Assembly (NCBI RefSeq): GCF_008728855.1
Contig: NZ_CP042906.1
Span: forward strand, 4,019,570 to 4,083,569
DNA from: Hypericibacter terrae
GTDB taxonomy: Bacteria > Pseudomonadota > Alphaproteobacteria > Dongiales > Dongiaceae
DNA length: 64,000 nucleotides
Reading direction: 5' to 3'
Shown here piece after piece: positions 16,077 through 23,487 of the stretch (positions within the stretch are counted from its first letter, which is position 1; the number at the start of each line of letters is the position of its first letter). The position numbers were made by a program, and so were the translations under genes. The notes beneath the pieces are model-generated. The model did no database searches. It was not told where the DNA came from and saw only the letters and a list, made by a program, of their open reading frames with translations.

Positions 16077-17474
16077 TCAGGCCTTGGCAATCTCGCGTCC
16101 GGCCAGCATCCAATAGAGCAGGCCGGACACCACCAGCCCCGCGACGATACTGAGGTCGGCGCCGCCGAGCACGTTCTCGGCGAAGGGCGATTTCAGCATG
16201 TCGGCCGAGGTGCAGGCCAGTGCCGCGATCACGCCGGCAATCCACGCGATGAAGGCGGCGCGGTGCCAGCCATTGGCGTAGCGGTAACGCCCGCCCTCCG
16301 CCGACAACAGGCTGGCGCCATCATAACGGCCGCGCCGCAGCCAGATGTCGATGGCATAGATGGCGCACCAGGGCGCGATCCAGGCCACCATCAGCGAGAG
16401 GAAGGCGATGAAGGTGCTGGTGAAATCATAGAAGAAGATCGCATAGACCGAAGCGGCCGTCGCCAGCACCGCGTCGATCATGATCGCCTTGGGCCGCGAG
16501 ACATTGAGGCCCATCGCCAGCAGCGACATGCCCGAGCTATAGGTGTTGATGAAGTTGTTGGTGATCGACCCGCCGATCACCAGCAGCACGAAGAGCTTGA
16601 AGTACCAGGGTGCCAGAATTGGCGCAAAGCCGCCGATCGGATCGGTGAGATCGACCTCGCGGGCGGCCATATAGCCGATCCCGGTAATGATCACCGCCGG
16701 AATGAAGGAGCCGAGAAAGGTCCAGAAGGTGATCGCGGCGCCGCTGGCATTGCGCGGCAGGTAGCGCGTGTAGTCGGCGGCGCAGTTGGCGTAGCTGATC
16801 GGCATGGCAGCCACCAGGGTGAGCGCGATCAGGAAGGTGGGGATATCCGCGCCGGCCGGGGCCGCGGGGGCCGTGGCGGGAGCATAGCTCAGCACCTGCG
16901 GGATGAGGCCCAGCATCGCCAGACCCAGCGCCCAGGTGAAGATGCGCTGCATGAAGACGATGGTCGCATGGCCGAGAATGGCGACGCCGAAGGTGAAGAC
17001 GGCGAGCACGCCCAGCAGGATGGCCTTGCCCAGAACGCCCAGCGGAATGCCGAAGCCTTCGACCAGGGAATAGAGCGCGAAGGCGCCGAGCACGAGATTG
17101 ACCGCTTCCCAACCGACCGCGGTCAGCCAGGAGAGGAAGGACGGCACCGCGTTGCCCTTGCGGCCGAACGCGGCGCGGCTCACGACCAAGGTCGCGGTGC
17201 CGACACGAGCACCGGGGATTCCGTTATAGCCGATCAGCCAATAAAGCAGATTGCCGACGATCACGACGAGGAGCATCTGCCCCGTGGTGAGGCCCAGCAC
17301 CGCCAGAAGGCCGCCGACGATGATGTAGGTGAGAATGAGATTGGCGCCGGCCCAAACCCAGAAAAGCTCACGCGGATGGCCGCGGCGCTCGGAATCGGGA
17401 ATGAGGTTGATGCCGTTCTGTTCGACGGCGAAGGCCTGATTGGCTTCACCGGCCGCTTGTTCCGCTGTGACCAT
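16077..17474 (-). CDS. NCS1-family nucleobase:cation symporter
   Basis: A 465-residue inner-membrane permease with about 12 hydrophobic helices. Helix 1 and its surroundings read WVWAGANLILTYIIVGGLLA, typical of the CodB-like NCS1 branch, and helix 3 contains GIPGARVGTATLVVSRAAFG. It imports a purine, pyrimidine, hydantoin or related vitamin with a cation. It is divergent from the MerR-XRE-cupin regulator at 17709 across a 234-bp region with an inverted repeat, and it is followed by the metallo-hydrolase gene, giving a transport, hydrolysis and regulation module. Confidence 0.92.
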   Translation of the reverse strand: MVTAEQAAGEANQAFAVEQNGINLIPDSERRGHPRELFWVWAGANLILTYIIVGGLLAVLGLTTGQMLLVVIVGNLLYWLIGYNGIPGARVGTATLVVSRAAFGRKGNAVPSFLSWLTAVGWEAVNLVLGAFALYSLVEGFGIPLGVLGKAILLGVLAVFTFGVAILGHATIVFMQRIFTWALGLAMLGLIPQVLSYAPATAPAAPAGADIPTFLIALTLVAAMPISYANCAADYTRYLPRNASGAAITFWTFLGSFIPAVIITGIGYMAAREVDLTDPIGGFAPILAPWYFKLFVLLVIGGSITNNFINTYSSGMSLLAMGLNVSRPKAIMIDAVLATAASVYAIFFYDFTSTFIAFLSLMVAWIAPWCAIYAIDIWLRRGRYDGASLLSAEGGRYRYANGWHRAAFIAWIAGVIAALACTSADMLKSPFAENVLGGADLSIVAGLVVSGLLYWMLAGREIAKA

Positions 17475-17538
17475 GAGCTTTCTCCCGCGCTGGCATGGCT
17501 TATCCCGAGCGATGGTCGATCGGTCGCCAAACCTAAAA

Positions 17539-17577
17539 TTGACGGTGAAAGCTAAAGTCTGACTTTATTACTGTCAA
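17539..17577. promoter_or_regulatory. Inverted-repeat operator between permease and regulator genes
   Basis: TTGACGGT (17539-17546) and ACTGTCAA (17570-17577) are inverted arms with one mismatch, separated by an AT-rich 23-nt centre. They lie in the shared divergent promoter region of the NCS1 permease and the MerR-XRE-cupin regulator, where an autoregulatory site is expected. Confidence 0.55.
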
Positions 17578-17708
17578 TATAATAATGCCACGCGCGCCAG
17601 CCTGGCTATCGGTTGATTTGAGAAAACGAAGATCCCACAAACGCGGCTTGAGCGGGCCATTGTCTTGTGACACCAAGGCGTCTGGAATCAGGGAAGAATA
17701 GCGAATCG

Positions 17709-18524
17709 ATGGTTCGTCAGAGACGGAAAGCGGGCCTCCACCCGATCGGCGATGTTGCCGCCGCGGCTGGCGTCACCACCCAGACCATCCGGCTCTGGGA
17801 GAAACGCGGCCAGCTGAGCTCCACCCGCACCGACGGGGGACAGCGGCTATTCACGGGCGAGATGGTGAAGCGCGCCGCCGAGCTGGCGGCAGGATCGCGA
17901 CGCAGCCAGCACCATCAGGCCGCCCGGCCCGCCGCGTCGCCCGACATGATCGAGCTGGCCTCGACCGGCATGCGCATCCGGCGCGCGCGGATCGAGCATG
18001 GCCTGAGCCAGCAGGACGCGGCCAAACGGATCGGCATCTCGCGTTCCTTCCTCTCGACCGTCGAACGCGGCGAATCCGGCGTCTCGACCAAGGTTCTCGC
18101 CAAGATGGCGGATGCGTTCGGCATTGCCATGAGCGGCTTTGCCGTCGCCGCCGATCCGAAGAAGCGCGTGATGCGCGTGGCGGACCGCCCCCGAACGGTG
18201 CTGGCGGAAGGGGTGAGCTGGGAGGAACTGGTCGCACCCAGCAGTCACGATCTAGAGCCGGCGCTGCTGCATGTGCCGCGGGGACGGGGCAGCGGCGGCG
18301 TTTTCGTGCGGCCTGGCGAAAGTTTCGTCTTCGTGCTGGAAGGCACGCTCACCTTTCAGACCGGCGAACGGCTCGAGGAGTTCGTGCTCGGCAAGGGCGA
18401 CGCGATCGTGCTCGACGCCGGTGTCCCTTTCTCCTGGCGCAATGACGGCAAGGCGACGGCGACCGCCCTCTGGGTCGAGCTGATCGGGTCGGTCCGCAAG
18501 AAGGCCCCGGAGAAAAAGGGGTAA
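17709..18524 (+). CDS. Transcriptional regulator with MerR-type HTH, XRE HTH and cupin domains
   Basis: A 271-residue regulator with three recognisable parts. Residues about 10-50 resemble the MerR helix-turn-helix (IGDVAAAAGVTTQTIRLWEK, then GGQRLF). Residues about 85-140 are an XRE/Cro HTH (IRRARIEHGLSQQDAAKRIG, then SRSFLSTVERG). The C-terminal about 100 residues form a cupin sensor (PGESFVFVLEGTLTF, GDAIVLDAGVPFSWRN). XRE-cupin proteins commonly control catabolic or transport genes. The ATG at 17709 is preferred over a GTG 42 bp upstream because GGGAAG (17691) precedes it. It is divergent from the NCS1 permease, its likely target. Confidence 0.88.
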   Translation: MVRQRRKAGLHPIGDVAAAAGVTTQTIRLWEKRGQLSSTRTDGGQRLFTGEMVKRAAELAAGSRRSQHHQAARPAASPDMIELASTGMRIRRARIEHGLSQQDAAKRIGISRSFLSTVERGESGVSTKVLAKMADAFGIAMSGFAVAADPKKRVMRVADRPRTVLAEGVSWEELVAPSSHDLEPALLHVPRGRGSGGVFVRPGESFVFVLEGTLTFQTGERLEEFVLGKGDAIVLDAGVPFSWRNDGKATATALWVELIGSVRKKAPEKKG

Positions 18525-18543
18525 GATCGCCGCTGGAGCGTCC

Positions 18544-19047
18544 ATGGAGGCCACTCCGATGCAGCCCTGGCCCATTGCGCAAATGCTGATCCTTCTGGCC
18601 CTCGCCAATGGCACTCCGGTGTTCGCGAAGAAGATCCTGGATGGGCGGTTCTCCCGGCCGATCGACGGAGGCTTGCGTTTCTTCGACGGCCGCCCCCTGT
18701 TCGGCAGCTCGAAGACGATCCGCGGCGCCCTGCTGGCAATCCTGATGACAACCGCCGGCGCTCCGCTTATCGGGCTCGACTGGAAGATCGGCGTTCTCGT
18801 GGGCATTTTGGCCATGATAGGCGATCTGCTCTCGAGCTTCATCAAGCGGCGGCTTGGCATGGCCTCCAGCAGCCAGGCCAGCGGGCTCGATCAGTTTCCC
18901 GAGTGCCTGCTGCCCGTTCTGGCCTGTCGCGGCGCCTTGGCGCTGACGCTCCTGGATATCCTTGCGATCGTCCTGCTCTTCTTTGTCGGCGAGGTGCTGC
19001 TCTCGCGCCTGCTCTTCAGGTTCGGACTGCGCGATCGCCCCTATTAG
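18544..19047 (+). CDS. CDP-archaeol synthase (CarS)-like membrane protein
   Basis: A 167-residue protein with about four hydrophobic helices. It carries the CarS/DUF46-type motif at residues 40-61 (IDGGLRFFDGRPLFGSSKT, then IRG), a cytosolic GDLLSSFIKRRLG motif (93-105) and LDQFPE (115-120). In archaea CarS activates the glycerol diether lipid with CTP; bacterial members are related to CdsA-type cytidylyltransferases and mostly uncharacterised. A second Met at residue 6 is an alternative start. It lies 19 bp after the regulator gene. A lipid-nucleotide role is inferred from fold only. Confidence 0.8.
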   Translation: MEATPMQPWPIAQMLILLALANGTPVFAKKILDGRFSRPIDGGLRFFDGRPLFGSSKTIRGALLAILMTTAGAPLIGLDWKIGVLVGILAMIGDLLSSFIKRRLGMASSSQASGLDQFPECLLPVLACRGALALTLLDILAIVLLFFVGEVLLSRLLFRFGLRDRPY

Positions 19048-19074
19048 GCGTCATCCCGAGCGCGCCGCCCGAGC

Positions 19075-20040
19075 TCAGGTGCATTCGAGCCGGTGCAAGG
19101 TGATCTCCGGCGGACAATTGAGCCGCACGGGCAGGATGGAGGAGCCGACGCCGACCGAGGTATAGCCCGCCATATCGTGGTAGCTCCACGCTCCTGATCC
19201 CATCCAACGCGGCAAATGGGAATCGAGCGTAATCGGAAATGAGCCGGGCAGGCAGATCTGGCCGCCGTGAGTATGGCCACCGAGCAGAAGGTCGACGCCT
19301 GCATGGGCCGCCTGGCGATAGATCTCCGGCGTATGTGAAAGCAGAATGCAGCACTCGTTAGGCGGGACCGAAGCTGCAGCTTTCTCGATATTGTCCACTC
19401 TGAAATAGTGCGCATCGTCGATGCCTGCCAGATGGATGCGTCCGTCGCCGCGCTCGATCGGCACGGACTCGTTCAGCAGCATGCGGATACCCATCTCCTC
19501 CAGGCCCGGCACCATGCGGACCGTGTCGTGGTTGCCAAGCACGCCATAGACCGAGCCGTTGAGATGAGATCGCACCTGGGCCAGTCCTTCGAGCATGGCG
19601 TCGAAGGGGCCGAAGGTCCGGGCGCGAAAATCTCCCGTGAGGACGCAAAGATCGTAAGCGAGGCCCGGCAGCAGCTCGATCAGCCGGCGCATCGCGCCCT
19701 CGTTCATCTCCACATGCATGTCGCTGATCTGGAGGATGGTGAAACCGCCGAAGCTCTTCGGCAGGCGGCGCAGGCGGACCGGGTTCTCCCGGATCTCCAC
19801 CCGCTCGGCATTGCGCCGGGCCCGGCCATAGAGGCCCGTCAGCTGCAAGGCGAGACGAATGACCCAAGGCGCGGAATACCAGTTTTCGATATGGAAGAAA
19901 TTGAGGCCGCCGCCAAAGACGCGAACCTCGTGATCGGTCTCGATGCCGAGGCGCTGGCGCGCATGCAGCCGCCCAAGGCGCTTATCGAGCTTGTCGAGCA
20001 ACTCCGGCGGAATCGAGGACTGGTTTCCTGATGGTCTCAT
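19075..20040 (-). CDS. Calcineurin-like metallophosphoesterase
   Basis: A 321-residue phosphoesterase of the YaeI/YkuE type. All dimetal ligands are visible: D107 and H109 (SDMHVE), D137 (TGDF), N170-H171 (LGNHDT), H236 (LLSHTPE), and H256 and H258 (GGHTHGGQI). About 100 residues precede the catalytic domain and include a hydrophobic patch (WVIRLALQLTGL), which may bring it to the membrane. Family members remove phosphate from lipid A precursors, UDP-sugars or nucleotides. Convergent with the CarS-like gene, so a link to lipid metabolism is possible but unproven. Confidence 0.9.
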   Translation of the reverse strand: MRPSGNQSSIPPELLDKLDKRLGRLHARQRLGIETDHEVRVFGGGLNFFHIENWYSAPWVIRLALQLTGLYGRARRNAERVEIRENPVRLRRLPKSFGGFTILQISDMHVEMNEGAMRRLIELLPGLAYDLCVLTGDFRARTFGPFDAMLEGLAQVRSHLNGSVYGVLGNHDTVRMVPGLEEMGIRMLLNESVPIERGDGRIHLAGIDDAHYFRVDNIEKAAASVPPNECCILLSHTPEIYRQAAHAGVDLLLGGHTHGGQICLPGSFPITLDSHLPRWMGSGAWSYHDMAGYTSVGVGSSILPVRLNCPPEITLHRLECT

Positions 20041-20148
20041 GCCCCGGCCCTAGGCGGCGAAGGGCCCAGATTGCACTCGCGACCTCGCGTCCGTCGAGTA
20101 CCGCGCAAGAAGGTGCCCGATAATAAGGGCCGGCCTCCCTATCGCCGG

Positions 20149-20277
20149 TCATGCTTCGCCTTTGGTTTCTCCGGGCTGGTTGGCGCGACGATCGGCGTCG
20201 AGCTCGAACCACATCGCGTTCAGGATCGCGAAGGCACAAGCCAGGCCGAGGCCGAGGATCCAGGAAAAATACCACAT
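20149..20277 (-). CDS. cydX: Cytochrome bd oxidase small subunit CydX
   Basis: A 42-residue single-helix protein starting MWYFSWILGLGLACAFAILN, the hallmark CydX/YbgT sequence (W-Y-F-x-W-I-L-G), followed by a short acidic and basic tail. It follows cydB by 28 bp. CydX packs against the CydA haem site and is needed for a stable active oxidase. Confidence 0.93.
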   Translation of the reverse strand: MWYFSWILGLGLACAFAILNAMWFELDADRRANQPGETKGEA

Positions 20278-20305
20278 GATCGTTTGCTCCCTTGCCCGCC
20301 GAGGC

Positions 20306-21439
20306 TCAGTAGGCCGAATCCGAATGCTCGACATGCTCGCCCGACACCTTGCCGCGCATCACCCGATAGACCCAGGCGGTGTAGGCCAGGATGATCGGCA
20401 GGAAGATCGCCGCCGCGACCAGCATGACCGTGAGGGTGAGACGGCTCGAGGACGCGTCCCAGACCGTGAGGCTGGAGGCGGGATCGCTCGATGACGGCAT
20501 CAGGAACGGGAACAGGCTCAAGCCCGCCGTCGAGATGACGCCGAGGATGCCGACCGAGCTGGCGAGGAAACCCGCAAGGGGCTTCCGTACCCAGGCCATC
20601 AGCAGGGCCAGCGCCATGCCGGCGAATCCCAGGATCGGTGCCACCGCCATCCAGGGATGGCGGCCGTAATTGCCGAGCCAGGCGCCGGCCTCGCGCGTCA
20701 CCGTCTTGGCGAGCGGGTCGGAGGGCAGCGAGGGATCGATCGCCGAGGTGATGACGAAGCCGTCGAGCCGGGCGACCCAGAGGCCGCCGACCGCGAAGAG
20801 CAGGATCGCCGCCGCGGCCGCGATCATCGCGGCCTGGCGCGCGCGGGCCTGGACCACGCCATCGGTCTTGACCGAGAGCCAGCCGCCGCCCTGGGTTGCA
20901 ATGATCGAGAGGCTGAGCAGGCCGCAGAGCAGCCCGAAGGGCGAGAGCAGATCGAAGAATCCGAACTCGAAGCTCGCCCGCATCGAGGAGTCGAAGCGGA
21001 ACGGCACGCCCAGCAGGAGATTGCCGACGGCGACGCCGAAGACGATCGAGGGCACCAGCCCGCCGATGAAGAGCGCCGTGTCCCAGGCCGTACGCCAGCG
21101 GGTGTGCTCGAGCTTGGACCGGAACTTGAAACCGACCGGCCGCAGGATGAGGGCACCGAGGGTCAGGATCATGGCGATGTAGAAGCCGGAGAAGCTGATC
21201 GCGTAGAGCGGCGGCCAGGCGGCGAAGATCGAGCCGCCGCCGACGATGAACCAGACCTGGTTGCCTTCCCAGACCGGCCCGACCGTGTTGATGACGACAC
21301 GGCGCTCCATGTCGGTCCGGCCGACGATCGGAAGGAGGAAGGCCGAGCCCAGGTCGAACCCGTCCATGATGGCGAAGCCGATCAGCAGCACGCCCAGCAG
21401 CAGCCACCAGATCAGGCGCAGCGTTTCATAATCGAGCAT
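20306..21439 (-). CDS. cydB: Cytochrome bd ubiquinol oxidase subunit II
   Basis: A 377-residue integral membrane subunit with about 9 helices. The typical N-terminus (ETLRLIWWLLLGVLLIGFA) with the following MDGFDLG, the WEGNQVWFI stretch and the C-terminal MLVAAAIFLPIILAYT helix identify CydB. It forms the bd oxidase heterodimer with CydA, which oxidises ubiquinol and reduces oxygen without proton pumping. It lies 12 bp after cydA. Confidence 0.97.
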   Translation of the reverse strand: MLDYETLRLIWWLLLGVLLIGFAIMDGFDLGSAFLLPIVGRTDMERRVVINTVGPVWEGNQVWFIVGGGSIFAAWPPLYAISFSGFYIAMILTLGALILRPVGFKFRSKLEHTRWRTAWDTALFIGGLVPSIVFGVAVGNLLLGVPFRFDSSMRASFEFGFFDLLSPFGLLCGLLSLSIIATQGGGWLSVKTDGVVQARARQAAMIAAAAAILLFAVGGLWVARLDGFVITSAIDPSLPSDPLAKTVTREAGAWLGNYGRHPWMAVAPILGFAGMALALLMAWVRKPLAGFLASSVGILGVISTAGLSLFPFLMPSSSDPASSLTVWDASSSRLTLTVMLVAAAIFLPIILAYTAWVYRVMRGKVSGEHVEHSDSAY

Positions 21440-21451
21440 GGGGTTCCTCCC

Positions 21452-23053
21452 TCACCGCGCCGTCGCGACGCGGCGGCGCGTCGTCATGGGAGCCCGGCCG
21501 GGTGGCCGGGTGAGCCCGCCTGCCTCGCCAGTCTCGTCGATGATGGGCCCGCGTTTGACGTATTTGAGCATGAGGAACACGTCGACGACGGCGAGCGTCG
21601 AATAGAACAGGACGAATCCCAGCAGGCTGAACAGCACCTGGCCCGAATGGAGCGAGGAGGCGCCGAGGAAGGTCGGCAGCACGCCCTCGATGGCCCAGGG
21701 CTGACGTCCATATTCGGCGACGATCCAGCCGAACTCGGCGGCGACCCAGGGCAAAGGCAGGCTCCAGAGACAAATCCGCAGGAGCCAGTTGTAGCGGTCG
21801 AGCTGCCGGCGCGCCGAGAGATAGAAGGTCACGGCGAAGAGCGCGATGAAATAGAATCCGAGCCCCGCCATGAAACGGAAGGCCCAGAAGAGCGGCCCAA
21901 TGTCGGGCACGGTCGACCAGGCCGCCTGGTCGATCTGGTCGGGCGTGGCATTGGCGATATCGTCGGTATAGCGCTTGAGCAGCAGCGCATAGCCGAGATC
22001 GGGACTGTGCATCGCGAAGGCCGCCTTGGCCTCCTCGTTGCCGCGATCGGCCCGCAGGGTCTGCAGCGCCGTATAGGCAGGAATGCCGTTCTGGATGCGT
22101 CCCTTCGCGTCCTCCACCAGCTCGAAGATGCCGGGGATCGGCGTGTCGAAGCTGCGCGTGGCGATGATTCCCAGGAGCCAGGGGATCTTGATCTCGGCAT
22201 GGGTGACGCGCGCTTCGCGGTCGGGGATGCCGAAGGCCGCAAAGGAGGCTGGCGCTGGCTCGGTGTGCCACATGCTCTCGATCGCCGCGATCTTCATCTT
22301 CTGATTGGCGGTCGCCGTATAGCCGCTCTCGTCGCCCAGCACCACGACCGAAAGCGCCGAAGCGAGGCCGAAGCTGGCCGCCACGGTCATGGAGCGTTTC
22401 GCGAACTCGACATGGTTGCGCCGGAGCAGATAGAAGGCGGCGATCGCCAGCACGAAGATCGAGCCGGTGACATAGCCGGCGCTGACCGTATGGACGAACT
22501 TCGCCTGGGCCACGGGATTGAACATGACCTCGCGGAACGAGGTCAGCTCCATGCGCATGGTCTCGTAGTTGAACTTGGCACCCACCGGATTCTGCATCCA
22601 GGCATTGGCGATCAGGATCCAGAGAGCCGAGAAATTGCTGGCGATGGCGACGGCCCAGGTGACGATCAGATGGCCGAGCTTGGAGAGCCGGTCCCAGCCG
22701 AAGAAGAAGAGGCCGATGAAGGTGGCCTCGAGGAAGAAGGCCATCAGACCTTCGATCGCGAGGGGGGCACCGAAGATGTCGCCGACGTAATGCGAGTAAT
22801 AGGCCCAGTTGGTGCCGAACTGGAACTCCATGGTGATGCCGGTCGCGACACCCATGGCGAAGTTGATGCCGAAGAGGAGCCCCCAGAACTTCGTCATCTC
22901 GCGCCAGATGGTGCGCCCGGTCATGACATAGACGCTCTCCATGATGGCGATCAGGACGGAGAGGCCGAGCGTCAGCGGCACGAACAGGAAGTGATAGAGG
23001 GCCGTGAGCGCGAACTGCAGCCGCGACAACTCGACCAGACCGCTATCGATCAT
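21452..23053 (-). CDS. cydA: Cytochrome bd ubiquinol oxidase subunit I
   Basis: A 533-residue haem-carrying subunit. Haem ligands align with H21 (YHFLFVPLTLG), H188 (KFVHTVSAG) and M395 (FRFMAGLGF). E101 and E109 of the proton path are present (AIEGLMAFFLEATF), and the quinol-site motif GRQPW (449-453) is followed by AIEGVLPT. Length and motif fit true bd oxidases rather than the short cyanide-insensitive type, although only biochemistry separates them firmly. The ATG overlaps the stop of cydP as ATGA. High oxygen affinity suggests use under low aeration or nitrosative stress. Confidence 0.97.
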   Translation of the reverse strand: MIDSGLVELSRLQFALTALYHFLFVPLTLGLSVLIAIMESVYVMTGRTIWREMTKFWGLLFGINFAMGVATGITMEFQFGTNWAYYSHYVGDIFGAPLAIEGLMAFFLEATFIGLFFFGWDRLSKLGHLIVTWAVAIASNFSALWILIANAWMQNPVGAKFNYETMRMELTSFREVMFNPVAQAKFVHTVSAGYVTGSIFVLAIAAFYLLRRNHVEFAKRSMTVAASFGLASALSVVVLGDESGYTATANQKMKIAAIESMWHTEPAPASFAAFGIPDREARVTHAEIKIPWLLGIIATRSFDTPIPGIFELVEDAKGRIQNGIPAYTALQTLRADRGNEEAKAAFAMHSPDLGYALLLKRYTDDIANATPDQIDQAAWSTVPDIGPLFWAFRFMAGLGFYFIALFAVTFYLSARRQLDRYNWLLRICLWSLPLPWVAAEFGWIVAEYGRQPWAIEGVLPTFLGASSLHSGQVLFSLLGFVLFYSTLAVVDVFLMLKYVKRGPIIDETGEAGGLTRPPGRAPMTTRRRVATAR

Positions 23054-23301
23054 GGGCGCACCTCGTCAGACGGGGTTGGCAGGGAAACGGATGAGGGGGC
23101 AGAGCCCGTGCCGGCAGGAGCCGGCCCGATCAGGGTCTCGCTGACGCGTTCGGCGTCGATCGTGGGGCGCTGCGAGGGGCTGAAGAAAAGCGCATAGATG
23201 ACCCCCAGGGCCACCAGCTTCAGGGTCAGCGCCACCGCGATCTCCCGGGCCGGGCCCCGGGCCCTGGTCGGTCGTCCAGCATCGCCGCGTCGGGACTGCA
23301 T
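23050..23301 (-). CDS. cydP: Cytochrome oxidase small subunit CydP
   Basis: An 83-residue protein with a basic N-terminus and one membrane helix (REIAVALTLKLVALGVIYAL then FFSP), matching the CydP family encoded next to cydAB in many proteobacteria. The tail is Pro/Ser-rich. The start at 23301 (MQSRRGD) is preferred to longer forms because the family begins shortly before the conserved AREIA segment. It overlaps cydA by 4 nt and is the first gene of the cydPABX operon. Confidence 0.8.
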   Translation of the reverse strand: MQSRRGDAGRPTRARGPAREIAVALTLKLVALGVIYALFFSPSQRPTIDAERVSETLIGPAPAGTGSAPSSVSLPTPSDEVRP

Positions 23302-23487
23302 GGCTGGCTCCGGGTGGCTCAGGGGAGCGGTTCGGCGCTTCCGCAAGGGGGCTGCATTCGTTGCGGGCGAAGCATCCTCGATCCCGCGACGACTCAATTC
23401 AACAAATCATCGGTGTCTTTCCTGTTGCGGTCAACCGTAGGCCAGCGGCGGGGATGTCGCAGTGTGAAATCCTGTGAAAAATTGCGA

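Noticed and set aside
20657-23197. A long plus-strand frame opposite cydA and cydB
   Set aside because: Its translation is a low-complexity string of Arg, Asp, Glu and His, as expected from the antisense of GC-rich genes. The minus strand encodes clear CydA and CydB.
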